The position numbers and the translations under genes were made by a program. This document shows, in pieces, positions 11,601-24,900 of a DNA stretch of 64,000 nucleotides. The notes beneath the pieces were generated by a model. The model made no database searches and had not been told where the DNA came from. It saw only the letters and a list, made by a program, of their open reading frames with translations. Position 1 is the first letter of the stretch. Each line of letters starts with the position of its first letter. The stretch is from Callipepla californica brunnescens (taxonomy: Eukaryota; Chordata; Aves; Galliformes; Odontophoridae), in NCBI GenBank assembly GCA_023055505.1, contig JALIRH010000001.1:121245723-121309722 (forward strand), in the 5' to 3' direction.

Positions 11601-12534
11601 GCACCCACGCTGATGATAGACTGAGATACTTGGAAAACCTAACAGAGGTGAACATTTTCAGTGTTAACTTGCATCTTGTTTTTCTGTGTATTTGTGGCTT
11701 CTGCAAACTGATTATAGGATTTCTGGGGGCAACATAGCACTTATCAGTGTAATAAGAATGCAACTTCATACTCCAAAGAAGTGATGGATGATGGTGCCTC
11801 TTTGTGGGACTAAACACAGCTATATTTTTCTAAATCTTGCCTCATGGCCCAGACCGTGTCCTGCTGGTCAAATTACTGTTTTCAGGCACAAACCCCTTTG
11901 CTATTCACTCTCCTGGTGACTACATCACTTGCAATTTACCACCAAAATCTTTGTTTAAAATCCTGACCGTGAACAGATCCCCCATGTGTGCACATTTACA
12001 GCTATTCTTTCTAGCCTTGAAACACTCTGCCAGGAAAGCTATTTCAGCCAGGAAATAATTTTCCCATAAGGGATCAGTCTGTGCAGGGCTGCAGTTTTTC
12101 CAGGATAAGAGAGCTGTGAACTGGGAGGGCTTTAGTCCCTTTCCTGCTTGAGCTAGTTAAACTGGTAGGGGGTTGCAGACAGGTCATGGTGCTATTGAGC
12201 TGGTTCCCATGGCTAAGTCTAGGCTCAGGTTCATCTGACATAATTTGGGAAACTGCATGGAGCACATCAGTTAACTATTTCCTTTCCCAGGGCACCCTGC
12301 ATATTCATAAAGAAGCAGTGGTTACCTTAGAGGTGATGCAGAGTCCTGGAGTCATAACCAGGAGCATCCACTGCTCACCACTGACTGCTGGAGGAGCTTA
12401 CAACAACTATGCTTCATTATTAAGTGTCTCTATTAAGGATATAACATTAGGTGGGATGTCCTTATCATACTTTCATGGTATTCTCAGCATTCTCTTGAGA
12501 AGAACAAAGAAATGAAAAGCTCACCCCTGAGGAA

Positions 12535-12668
12535 AGCCAGGTTGGACAGGGCCTTGGGCAAATTGACCTGGAGCCTGATGAAGTGGTTGGCAGTGATGCC
12601 TGCAGCAGAATTTGGAACTGAATCATCTTCAAGATGCCTTCCAATACGAACTATTCTATAATTCTAAG
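12535..12668 (+). mobile_element. CR1 3'-end fragment
   Basis: Contains ccaggttggacagggccttg and ends with ccttccaatacgaactattc and a tataattct tail. It lies about 80 bp upstream of the first GDPD4 coding exon. Confidence 0.8.
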
Positions 12669-12720
12669 GAAAGGGGAGGACAGCCACAGTCGTGCCATAA
12701 ATCTTGGGATATCATTTCAG

Positions 12721-12929
12721 GAAGAAGATGAGATAAGGCTATTCAGATGGAGGCCAGTTCCAGCAGCCTCAAGAAGATCAAGTTTGGGAAGCTGAAGGTG
12801 GTACGTCGACGCTTGCTGCAGAGGTATGAGCACCAGCCCTTCATCTCCTGCCTGGCTGGTTTCTACAGCTGCCGATGGAAGCGGTACCAGCGCAGACGGA
12901 CTGAGCCTGGGAAATGCTGCTGCAAGACG
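12721..12929 (+). CDS. GDPD4: GDPD4 exon 1 (5'UTR tail plus codons 1-61)
   Basis: An acceptor, atcatttcag, ends at 12720, so 12721-12746 is probably leader and translation starts at the ATG at 12747. The product starts [17 protein letters not shown] and contains the Cys-rich [15 protein letters not shown] block shared with GDE-type proteins. It ends at phase 0 with donor gtaaat at 12930. At least one untranslated exon upstream is implied. Confidence 0.88.
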
Positions 12930-15900
12930 GTAAATTAGCTCAAGATCAGCACAGACATTGATTTCCGTACTAGGAGAGGTCAGCCCAAGTGACTGGTATC
13001 ACAGGTCAAAGGTAGCCCAGCACACAGGAGATCTATTGGTGCTTTGGATTTTGGCTCTGAGAGCTTGGTGTGTTGCTCAGTTTGTCTGAGCAAACATGGC
13101 AGCAGGGAATGGCCTGGCACCACATGAGGATCCAATGAATGGGGGCCATAGGAAAGAAGGTGTCAGACAGAAGGTTTCAAACTAAAAGAGGGGAAATTTA
13201 GATTGGATGTAAGAAAAAAAGTGTTTTTATGGTAAAGGTGGAGAGGCGCTGGCACAGGTTGTCCAGAGAAGGGGAGGGTGCCCCATTCCTGAAGATGCTC
13301 AAGGTCAGGCTGGATGGGCTTTGATCATCTGATGGGACTGTAGATCATAGAACCAGAAAATTTGGAGTTGGAAGGAACCCATAATGGTCATCGAGTCCAA
13401 ATCCTGGCTGCACATAGGATCACTCAAAAAACAGATGATGTGTCCGAGGGCTTTGTCCAGATGCTTCTTGAACACCCTCTTGGTGGTCTGAGCCGTATGA
13501 GCATGGAGAGCATTTGCCCTTCAAATCAGACATTCCCTAATAATCTTTACAACTTAGACATTGCTTTAAGCCAACATCTAATCCCTATGACTGAGAGTGC
13601 TGGCCCAATGCTCCCTGAACTCCAGCAGCTGAGGTCCATGCACACGGCCCCTCCTTTGAGGAGATCCTCCTGCTTGCAGGGCATGAGGTGGGGAGTCCCC
13701 TCCATGTCAAAATTACAGAATCATGGAATGGATGAGGTTGGGGGAATCTCTGGGTCCATTTGGTGCAGGGTTGGTCCCAGTGCCAACATTCCCATGCCAC
13801 ACAGCATAGAATTGCTTTGGAGGCCTTTCAGATACTTACACAAATTTATCAGATCCTCCTGAGCCTTGTGTCTTCTCAGGATGAGCAGCCCCAGCTCCCT
13901 TGGAGTGGGTCCAGAGGAGGGCCATGAAGATGCTCAGAGGGCTGTAACATCTCTCCAATGAAGAAAGGCTGAGGGAGTTGGGCTTGTTCAACTTCAAGAA
14001 TAGAAGGCTCTGGAGAGACCTACTTGTGGTATTCCAGTACATGAAGGAAGTGTATGAACAGGAGGAGGACCAACTTTTAAGAAGTCTGATAGTGACAGGA
14101 CAAGTGGGAATGGATTTAAACTAAAAGATGGAAAATATAGCTTAGATGTTAGGAAGAAATTCTTTACTCAGAGGGTACTGAGGTCCTGGCACAGCTGCTA
14201 AGAGAGCTGTGGGTGTCCCATCCCTAGAGGTGCCCAAGGCCAGGATGGATGGGGTCATGTGCAGCCTGAGCTGGTTTGAGGCAGCCAGCTTATGGCAGGG
14301 GTTGGAATGTGATGAGCTTTGAGGTCCCTTCCAACCTGAGCAATTGTACAACTCTTCTCACAGGAGAAAGTCAGCTCCAGAAGGTCCATCATCAAGCCAC
14401 AAGTTTAAGTCAGCCTAAAAACAAGTGCTGTTTTCTCTGATTGTCTTGGAGTAAACAAGGCTCTGACCAACTGTCCTTCTTCTGCCTTTCTAGCGGGAAT
14501 GCGTGTTTTTCCCACTGCTTGTTGGAGCTTTCTGCTTTTCTCTGGTCTTCCTGTACATGTGGGGTGAAGCAAAAAATGACTACAATAACTTTGACTGGTG
14601 AGTACTGTGTTTCCCGTCTTTTCCACTTGACTTCACAGGCGGGTAAGACACTTCAGTCATGAGCCAAAGATTTGGTTCCTTGAAGTCCTGTGTCCGTCAC
14701 CCGAATTGATAGGACAAGGGGAAATGTTTTCAAACTAAAAGAGAGGAGATTTAGATTGAATATAAGGAAAAAAGTTTTATTATGACAAGGGTAGTGAGGC
14801 ACTGGCACAAGTTGCCCAGAGAGAAGGTGGTTCCCCATCCCTGGAGATACTCAAGGTCAGACTGGATGGGCTCTGAGCACCTGATGGAGCTGTGGATATC
14901 CCTGTTCATTGCAGGGGATTTGGACCAGATGGCTTTTAGATGTCCCTTCTGACTCAAATGATCCTGTGATTCCATGAAATTGAACAGCACTGCCAGGAGG
15001 AAATAAATGTAGTGGCTAGCAAAAGAAGCAATGTACCAGCTATCTCAGGATAAAGGAAATGGCATGCCCCCCAACTGGAAACAGAGAAATAGCCAGCAAA
15101 TCATTATGCAAACCTTTTCCTTCTTCACTATGTAGGCAGCAGTTACGTAAATCTAAAACCTAAAATTAGATGCCATTCAGATAGTTCTAATATCAGGGGG
15201 AGGAAAGGTATAATTACATTATTGGTTCTTATTGAGCTTTTGGGTAGGAAGTAAAGTTTCCCTCTCTCTCCTTGGGAAATGCCTCTGTAGCTCCTCCAAC
15301 ATTCTGACATCTTCTCCTCCAACTATTTTTTCCCTTCAGCCCCTGTGCTAATGTAACACAAATGCTGTAATGAGTTTTTATTCCTTTTTAGGTATAACTA
15401 CGGGAACTTAGGCTTCTGGTTCCTCTGGTCTCTTGTTCTCTTGATAGTGGCTGCAATCCTGTTCATGTACATCACGCTGCTTTTGGTGAGTTATGGGCCT
15501 GCAAAGTGAATAGTGTCAACCAAAGCTCACGCATTGGTTACAGTGGATACCTGGGGAGGACTGGTACTATGGGCTTTTCTGGTACTTTCTCCTCATTTAC
15601 AACTGTGGAAGAGCATTTTCAGTGCAGAGATCTCTGAGACAGTTGTAGGTTCTATGCCTTCCTTCAGTGATTTTGCTTTGGTGAACGTGTTCCATCTCTC
15701 CCCAGTGGGAGCTGAAGTTGGTTGCTTTGACACCAGGGAAATCTGGAGATCTGATTCATGTAGCGATGGTAATGTAAGACCAGAGTTATTCCTTTAACTC
15801 TAAACTGGAGTGCTCATTAGAAGAAGGGAAAAGAAGGGAAATATCATCACTGGAGTTGCCGTAATTCCTTCTACTTTGCTGAAGAGTTTGTTTCCAGGCA

Positions 15901-18900
15901 GAGACTACAGATGTGGTGAGAAAGCACTCCTGAATTTTATGCCCAGAGAGGTAATGCCCCTGAGTTCTTTATTTTTCCAAATTCCATTAAATTTTCTCTG
16001 GAGTTTTGATCTGCTGCCTCCTTTGATTTCTGGAAACATAGCAAGGGCAAGCATTTTCAACACTGCTACCTGCTCAAAGTTTCTCCTTGTTGTTTTCCTC
16101 TAAGAGAACACAAAATAAGCATAGATCTCCTCCTGTGTTCCAGTCTTCTGCATGGAAGGCTCCAGGCTAAGAAATTGCTTCAATTCTAGGAACTGGTGTT
16201 CATGCTTGAACTCACATCTGCTTCCTTTTTGGAATGTTGTGTACCCAGGCTGGGCTTATGGTTATGATTCATCTCTGTGGCCAGAACCACTGGCTCTTAT
16301 CACCAGTTCCAGTCCCTGGTCCTGGCTAGATCACCTCAGCATCCAAACATTAGCAAGTGTCCAGACTTTTTAGAGGAGTTTCACGTCCTTGGCAGCATGG
16401 AGGTGATGACTGCAAGCTATTGGGGAAGGCAATGGATGAAGTAAAGCCAGAAATGAGAGAAGTTGGTGTCCTGTGGGGTTTGATTCTGTGTTGGTTCCAT
16501 TGTGTAGATACATCCTCCCAGGATCTTGGCTCTCTCTGGTGAGTCTAACAGTGTCTGCCTTTACTCAAGAAGGTGAAATTTGGAGTTTGGGTGCTATCAC
16601 CAGCCAAGTTCTACAACATCTAGCGTTCCCGTGTCGCCTGTGATGAACCTTCCAGCCTCATGAATTAATAAATACAATGAAGCCCTTCTACATCTAAATA
16701 CTCTTACTGCTGTGGGAGCTGCTCCCATGTTCTGGCTGAACAGTTCTGGATAGAGACCATCTCCATACTTGTTGCAGGAAGGACTTGAGGTCTTCACTCA
16801 AACACCATTTCCTTGTGATCATAAATTAATGGCATCATAGAATCATTTGAGTTGGAAGAGACCTTTGTAACGATTGTTTTTTTATTCTATGATCACCATA
16901 CCCTCATTCTTAACAATGGCGTTCAAATAGAACCCAAAGGTCTGCTTCCACGTCCTCATCAGGAACCACAGAAGCAAATGCTCTTCAGCTTCAGTGGCTG
17001 TTTCTGCTCTCTGCCTTCACATATCAGTGTAATTTTCTTCAGACAATCAGTTTCAATTAATGTAATTGTTATCACTACCCCAAGACAATTTTCTCATTCC
17101 TATTAAAGCTAAAAGGTTAAGCTGAGGGGTCTGGCTGCAGGACAGTCCAGGTTCAGTGATGAAGAAAAATATTTTGTTGTTCAATCAGATAATATTTTCC
17201 TCTCTGCAGTTCAACAATGTTTATTCCAAGGATTGAAGGAAAGTCATTTGTGACTGTATAATGTGAAGTGTCTCAGAAATGCTGTAGCCTCTGCATTCAT
17301 AGGCTAAAAGGAAGACACAAAACAATCCACTGGCACTGAAGTTCTAAGAGAGGTGGGATGGGGAGGCTACTGTCCATCATTTTTAATCATAACTTTGTGG
17401 CCAGTGCCCTAATCAGGAAGAGAAAGACAGACAGAAAGAGAAAGACAGAGATGTGAGCCCCATTGCAGTGAATTCGACTCACTTGTATTAGGGAAGCTTC
17501 ACTTAATTACCAGTTGACTGCTAGACCATAGAATCACTAAATGGATTGGGTTGGAGGGGATCTCAAAGATCATCTAGCTCTAACTCTCTGCTATGGGCAG
17601 GGTTGCCGATCCTGGTGGAAGGAGACATTTCCACACTTCTTACTAAAGATGAGAAGAATGCAAGCGTTGGATGTAAGACTGAGAGAGCTGATGGGGCTGG
17701 CAAGAGGGACCTGAGCTCTAACCTTCGTGGTAATAATCAGACATATATCTGTCACCAACAGTAGCAAGTCCATGAAATGTTTTTTTAGGCAATCTCAGGA
17801 TATGCATGGAAACAATTTGGAGGAGGGATACCTGCTTGTGTTGGTTGTCCTTTGGCCCAAGGGAGTTCTACTCCTGCTGCAAGCATGTGAGACACTGTTA
17901 GGGACAGCTTCTCTCTGTGGAACAGCACTTTGGATGTGTCCTGAGGCAGCTTTTGAGGATGAAGCTTGAGATGTTAATCTTCAGACTTGTGTGGAGAATA
18001 AAGAAAGCTCGGCTGAGTGTGCCAGAGCACACAGAGGACAGATTTTGTCCACATCACATCTGCTCACCAACCCATGGTGCCCATGGTACAAGTGCAGGTT
18101 TTCCTTCTTCACCCTCTGATTGGTGATTATTCTTCTTGAAAACTGATCGTGAGCTATTGTTTCCATTCATAAAAATGAGCTCTTTTTCCAATGGCATCCC
18201 CAGATGTGCTGCACCATTTATAGGAAGGTTGTACTGCAATAAGCAGCAGAAAGTCTGATTGAGCACACTCTGTGAAATAAGTGGTTGCATCTTTGACTTG
18301 GATCAAATCTTTACAACACTGTTTGCAGAAAAGGCAAGATTTTTTAAGTGTCTTTTTTCTTCATTTTTTTCTGAAGTGGCTGATTTAATGGGGCTGGCTT
18401 AAGGTCTTCAACAGTAATTCATTCCCTCTGAAATGCTCCTACACTTACTCATCATGTACGGGGTGTAGGATTAAATTAAAGGAGTTTAATATGTCAAGAG
18501 ATACTTAGAAGCTGATCTGTATTCTCTGCTGAGCTTATCTCACTTCAAATCAGCATCACCCTGGAAAAAGAGTGTATTTGTAGCTGGGTCAGAAAGAGCT
18601 TACTTTCTTTTCTAGTTGGGTTTCAGAACAGATACAGGGATCTACCCAGGGAACTACCAGCTTTGCCTCTGCTGGGGAAGACCATGGATCAGATCTTCCT
18701 GGAAGCTGTGCTAAGGCATGTGGAAGAGAAGGAGGTGATATGGCATAACCAACATGGCTTCACCAAGGGCAGGTCCTGTTTGATCAATCTTTTTGCTTTT
18801 TATGTTGGCATAGCTGTGTCAGTGGACAAGGGAAGAACCACTGATGTCATCTCTTTGGATTTAGTAAGGCCTTTGACACCGCTCCCCCTTAACATCCTTT

Positions 18901-21900
18901 TCTCTCAAATTGGAAAGATATGGATTTGATGGGCGGACTGTTCTATGGATGAGGAACTGGTTGTGAGATTGTACTCAGAGTGTGGTGGTCAATGGCTCAA
19001 TGTTCGGATAGAGATCAGTGACAATGATGTCCCTCAGGGAACAGCACTGGGATCAGTGCTCTTTAACCTCTTCATCAATGGGATCAGCAGTGAGATTGAG
19101 TGCACGCTCAGCAATTTGCAGATGACACCAAGCTGTGTGGTGTGGTCAACATGCCTGAGGGATGGGACGGCATCCAGAGAGACCTGGAGGCTGAGAAATG
19201 GATCCACATCTGGTGATACTGCTCCCCAGACAGCACCCTAGAGTTGCTGGGAAGCATGCTCCATCCACTCAGAGCACAGAAGAAAGTTTCCAGCAAAGCC
19301 ATAATCTGGTATTCCTCACCCTTTACTTCTCAGTGTTCCAGGCCCTTTGTCTTGAATGGAGTTTGCATTGTGTACTGAGCCTCAAAAGATCCCTCCCCAT
19401 GAAAAAGAATGTGCCAGCCATAGGGTTGCAGCTGATAACTAGAAATAAACCCAAGCCCCGCCGTTATGCAGAAAGGCATAAAATGACTTTCCAATGCAAA
19501 TATCATCCCAGAAGTGCCTCACTAAACACACTTCATCATGCTGTGCCAGGATGCCAATGATGTCTTCTTGATTTTCCAGGTCCTAGCAATGTGTTTGCTT
19601 GCAGAAGGGCAGCAGCTGTACTTGCACTGGAGTCACAAAGTGAGTAGAATCAGGGATTTCTGGTAACCATAATCTATGTTTTAAACATCAAACCTGTGGT
19701 GCTCTCTGCATGCGAAATGGCTTAGATTATGGAAGAGGAGGAAGGGAGGGAAGAGGTTAATTTCAAGAGGCTTTAGATATCCATGAGAATGATATTTCCA
19801 TCTGAGCTAGTCACCCCAGGCACCCTTTGGATGAGGGAAACGAACCTTCTGAAGACGCAAATCATCCAGCTGGTCACAGGTATCTAAATTAAGATGAGAT
19901 GAGTCACACCCAAACCACCTTTTTTCCTTGCTGACTATAAAAAGAGCCCACAGTGACTCATTCAGGTGAGGATGACTATATCTGACATGCTTGGTAGTAT
20001 AAAGACAAAGGAGAAGTTCGCTTACAGACAAAGCATAAGCCTCTGCAGACAGTAGCTGCTTTTTCTGCAGAGTAGAAATATGTCTTTCCCAAGGCATCCC
20101 TTCATCTTTGAGAAGTTTTGGAAATGTCACCTGGAGTTCTGAGGGTACAGAAGCAAGTCCTCAGGGATTTGTTGCTACCAAATGGTGCATAATCATAGAA
20201 ACATAGAATCATTAAGGTTAGAAAGACCACTAAGATCATCTAGTCCAACCATCAGCCCATCCCCACCATACCTACTAAACCACATCCCTCAGTGCTGCAT
20301 CCACCTTTTTCTTGAAAACCTCCAGGGACGGTGACTCCACCACCTCCCTGGGCAGGGATCAAGGCCCCCTTCTTAAGAAACTCCTGAAAGTTAAGTGAGA
20401 CATTTCAAAAACGAGCCCCTAGCCGTGCAGATTAGGGAAGAATGTAATGTGATGACAAATTTTTGCAGAGAAAATAAATAGTTGAATGAGATGATGTTGA
20501 TCTGTAGGGTCCCCCAGAAAGCAGTCTGGGCCTTGGTCCCACTTGCATGTGGTGCTCAGCAGATAGATGATGTGATAAGAAGAGAATATCATCGTAACTG
20601 CTTTGGCACCAAACTGGGCAAGAAGTCAAGGAATAGAATGAATTACTCCTTCACTTCCTTTAGTTAATTAATGAGTACCAATCTCTGAAGTGTTTGCAGT
20701 TTCAGAAGCCTATTGCAAAGCAACTCAGCATAAGGAAGTTGTGGTGATGTGTCTTTTGGGTTTAATTAATCACTTCTGAGTTCAACCAGCTACAGGTTAA
20801 GGATTTAATGTTGGATCATCTAGGTTCTGTATACGTCAGTTCACAGAGATAAGTGTCTCTCATCATGAAGCTCATGGAAAGAGACCACCTCTGGAAATCC
20901 CTCTCTTTCTCTATTAATTTTAGAGGGAGTCTTGAGGGCTGACTCATGTTAGCTACCATTCTCTTAAAATCAATTTTGTCAGAGAGAAAATCCAATTTAC
21001 AGCACAAGTTTGGTTTCGGTCCCTTCAGATGTTTCCAAACTGACATACTCAAGCTAGTGCATCCCAAATTTATTGAGTCTGAACTGCTTAAATAATTCTG
21101 ACGGGCAAATGAATTTCACATCCTATGCAGAAATGTTTAAGTTTATTAGTTTCCTCTTCATCTCCCCAGATTGGGACTTTTCTTGTCCTGGGTTTCTCTA
21201 TCACAGCCATCTTCATATTGTCTGTACTCTGGGGAGATCAATGGAAAACAGTGCGCCTGTCATTCCAGGTAAGGGTTTTGGAGATTGCTTTTTTGTATTT
21301 TGTGGTGATCAATAGAAAATTACATATGGTGAATGTTTTTCACATGGGTTTTCCTGGCAGTCTACTCAGGTTTGCATAAACTTTTATAATGACTTAATAA
21401 GTTAATATTAAGGCCTGAGGTTTGGTATTGAGCTGTTTTATGTAACTTGTTTTGGGAAGTCCTAGTGAATCAGAAGATCTTTGTCAGCTGAGGAAAAAGC
21501 ATGGAGACTTTTAAGGAGTAGGTGGGGAATGTGTGAGGTGGGACAACATGTGGGATGAAGGAGGTCAGAGTGCATGGTCTCAACACTCAGCAGATCTGAA
21601 GGTGGAGGCCAGATTTTCTCTGCTGCTGCTTAGTGTTGTAGCATCTGGGTCCCTACATATACCAGGAGGGGGGAAGTTACAGCATTTTGACTACAGAGCT
21701 GCCTTGAAGATGTTGTTTAGACATATCACCTCTCTCCCACTTCATTTATTGCCTGTGGACATTAGGAGAGCAGTGCATAGGGAGTGGAAGACAAAACAGC
21801 TGGTAGCCCCAGACTTGTTTCAGTTTCCAATAGTGCCTATAGAACTCTACAAGTTGGTAACCCTAGGCTAAGGTACCGGCATAGGTGATTAGAAAATGTT

Positions 21901-24900
21901 AGTTTCTCCTCTGCACGGACTCCAGGGCAGGAGGAGAAGGAGACACAAGAACCTTGGGGTTCCCCACAGGTGTTGCTTCTTTTGGGTGCACATACCCTTT
22001 GGGATGCTTCATTTGGCCTCCTGCTGCTGCTCCCACAGGACCTGCATCCCTCGTAGATCCTATGTCATGTACTTTAGCCCTGTGTTACTATCTCAAATAT
22101 CCTGGACGACTTGTATGACACCTTTCTTTACATAACTGAATCCTGCTTCTCATCGAAAGAAGTGTCAAGTGTCCACAGCAGACAGTATCACACAAAACAA
22201 AATCTCCCAATGACTTCTGCTTTCTTCAGCCTTTACATCTTAGGGAATCAGGCATGGACAGAGCAATAGGAAAGGCTTAGGAAGCTCAGGTTTGTTGGCA
22301 TCAGTTCAAAGACTTAGTCCATCCATGACTGGATGGAATTGGATTGAATTAGATTGGAATAAAATGGTTTCACTCTGGAAGGTGTGAATTCATTAATGTG
22401 GTGGTGAAGGTGACTGCCTGCCAAGCCCTCATAGACAAGGACAGCCTTGTCCCTTTCAGCTGAATAAAAGAAAAGAGAACTGCATAGTAAAATGGGGATC
22501 ACACTGGGGCACCAGACTGGATGGGGACACATCTCTCTCCTCTGAGTTGGTAGGTGTTTGGTGGATCCAACCTAGGTGTGGGAGAGAAGAATCATGTAGG
22601 AAGGTATAGGAATGTTGGGGCTTTTTTCTATCCGTATCCACACTTGATCCCTTATATAAAATCTTTTTCTCTCCTTGTCAGATCACAGCCCCCTATCTCC
22701 ACATAGGGGCAATAACCATCATGGTCCTCCTCTCTTGGCCCATGGCTCTGCATGCCATCAGAGCAGATAAGAAAGGTACAGTAACTCTGTTTCCTATATG
22801 ACAAAAGATGAATGTCATTGTGGGAAAACAAATGTGAAGGAGCCCTTCCCTACCACATCCGTACTCTAGCTGGAGGTGACTTATTTTTTTAGTATTCCAG
22901 GGAAATTTGTAGGGCTTAAGCTTGGGTCATGCACTGTCCTGTGTCTGTCTGTCCGTACTCATTGCTGAGAAAAGGGTAGATGTGGCACTTAGTGACATGG
23001 TTTAGCAGGCATAGTGGTGATGAGTTGACAGCTGGACTTGGTTATCTAAGTGGTCTTTTCCAGTCTTCATGGTTCTATGATTTGCGTACTACTGTGCAGA
23101 TTTTTGGCCTCTATATGGGTAGTTACCAACCTTGAAGATAAAGAGCTAAGCAGAAATCCCCATGTTCTGAGGCATGCATGGAAATTTGGTCAACCACCTG
23201 CAGGAGAAAGCAACCGATGCCTGACTTTTGCTTGCTACGCTCAGCTTCATGTCTCAGAAAGTCAATCCAGACTAGAGAATATTAGGAGAAGCCAGTGAGA
23301 TAGGGGAAAGAGTTTTCCAAATGATTGATAAGGAAATTTGTTTTCCTTACCTGGTGTTATCCAAAAGAGTGCTCCAGTCTAACTCTGAGAAGTGTGATTG
23401 AGTAGAGTAAGAGAGGTCCAGGAGACAGGAACAACTGCAGAAGAGCCTGGCTCTGACACTGGACCCTCTTAGATGATACAGTTTCTTCATCCATCTCATT
23501 TGTAACAAAAAACATTCAGACAAAACCTGCTGGTGAGAACAGAGCCACTAGAGTGTGCAGAGGTATGGTGGTACCCAACCAGATAAATAGTAGTCACAGG
23601 TGCAAGAGGAAGTAAACCTCATTTTTTTTTCACTCTTGAGTAACATGTCAACAGACAGCAGAGAAGACCATAGATGATGAGTTGGCAGGTTTCTGAGATG
23701 TAATATCCATGAAACCATGGTCTGTAGGAATTTGTATTTCACGTGGAAGAAGCCACTGACAGCAAGCTGAATAAACTAGTCATTCTCTGTTCTCTGTCTC
23801 CTTAAGGGGCAGAGAACAGCTGAAGGAAAAAGATTCCTCCTCATTTTTTTCACTGGGAATGAAACTTTAAAATGTTACTTGTTCTTATCTGAGTAAAAAA
23901 ATAGCATCCTTCTGTTGAGGACCATTTATTTACAGCTGGGGGAAGTAGCATTGCACCACCTCTAAAGAAAAAGAATGCAATCCATCTTGCCTGAAGGCAT
24001 AGTGGAATGTAATTGCAGCACAAAACCTCAGTCCTAACCTAGACAGACCAAGTCTTTCTTTGACCAGTTTGTCCTCCTGGATTTCATGGTTGGAGAGACA
24101 GTAAAACTTGGGGAACTTGGGAAAGAAGAGATGTTAAAAGGGATGGGATAAAGCCCAGCGGTTAGTTGGAGGGTTTTATTAGGAGTCAAGCTGCAAGGTG
24201 AACCCATATGTTACCAAATGGATTAACTCTAGCCTTCCTCCTTCAAATTCTTTCAGTCGTTCAGGTGATAATTGTTGGTCCATACCTGGCTATCCTTCTC
24301 TTTCTTTTCTTGATACCTCTGGGGATGTACTCTCCTTGCATCAGAGAGGTGGGGACACTTGGACCAAAGCCAGCCCTCATTGGACACCGTGGAGCACCAA
24401 TGGTAGGTTTGGAGAAGTTATACATTTCTTTATCCTGTGTATTGCTACCTTTGCCATCATCTTCTTCTTCCTTTTATTTATTTCTTTATTTTCCCCTTAA
24501 TAAATCAACGGAGGGTGGAAGGGAAGGTATTTCATTTTGGAATTGACTATCAAAAGGATCACTCTGTGATTCTGCAAACATGAATAACACTGCTCCTGAG
24601 GGACAAGGTGGATTTGGTAGCCAGGGAAAAAGGAGAATTAATCAAGAAAATGGGGATCCCTTAATAGAAAACAGAAGTGTTACAAGGAGACAGAACATAT
24701 TAGAAGAGTCCCCCAGAGTATATCTAAAACCATTTTGCTCATGGGCCATTTCTTTCTTCAGCTGGCCCCAGAAAACACTGAGATGTCTTTTCAGAAGACA
24801 ATTGAACATGGTGCAGATGGTCTTGAAACAGATGTCACCATTAGGTAAGTGGAAAACACTAAACATGCCTCTTCTAAAAGCCTTTGGAGCTTTGGAGTTC

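Larger units (their letters stand above)
1..12720. other. 5' flank of GDPD4, no confident coding gene
   Basis: About 12.7 kb upstream of the first GDPD4 coding exon. I find no open frame that resembles a known protein; the longer frames are simple-repeat or CR1 translations. The content is CR1 fragments, microsatellites, two long pentanucleotide arrays, an assembly gap and otherwise unique AT-moderate sequence. Untranslated 5' exons and the GDPD4 promoter probably lie somewhere in this stretch, but the sequence alone does not locate them. In the human arrangement, as I remember it, PAK1 lies on this side of GDPD4; I see no PAK1 kinase exon here. Confidence 0.7.

Noticed and set aside
13362..13862. 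166-codon open frame on the + strand in GDPD4 intron 1
   Set aside because: It runs through antisense CR1 fragments; no CR1 protein domain is encoded on that strand.
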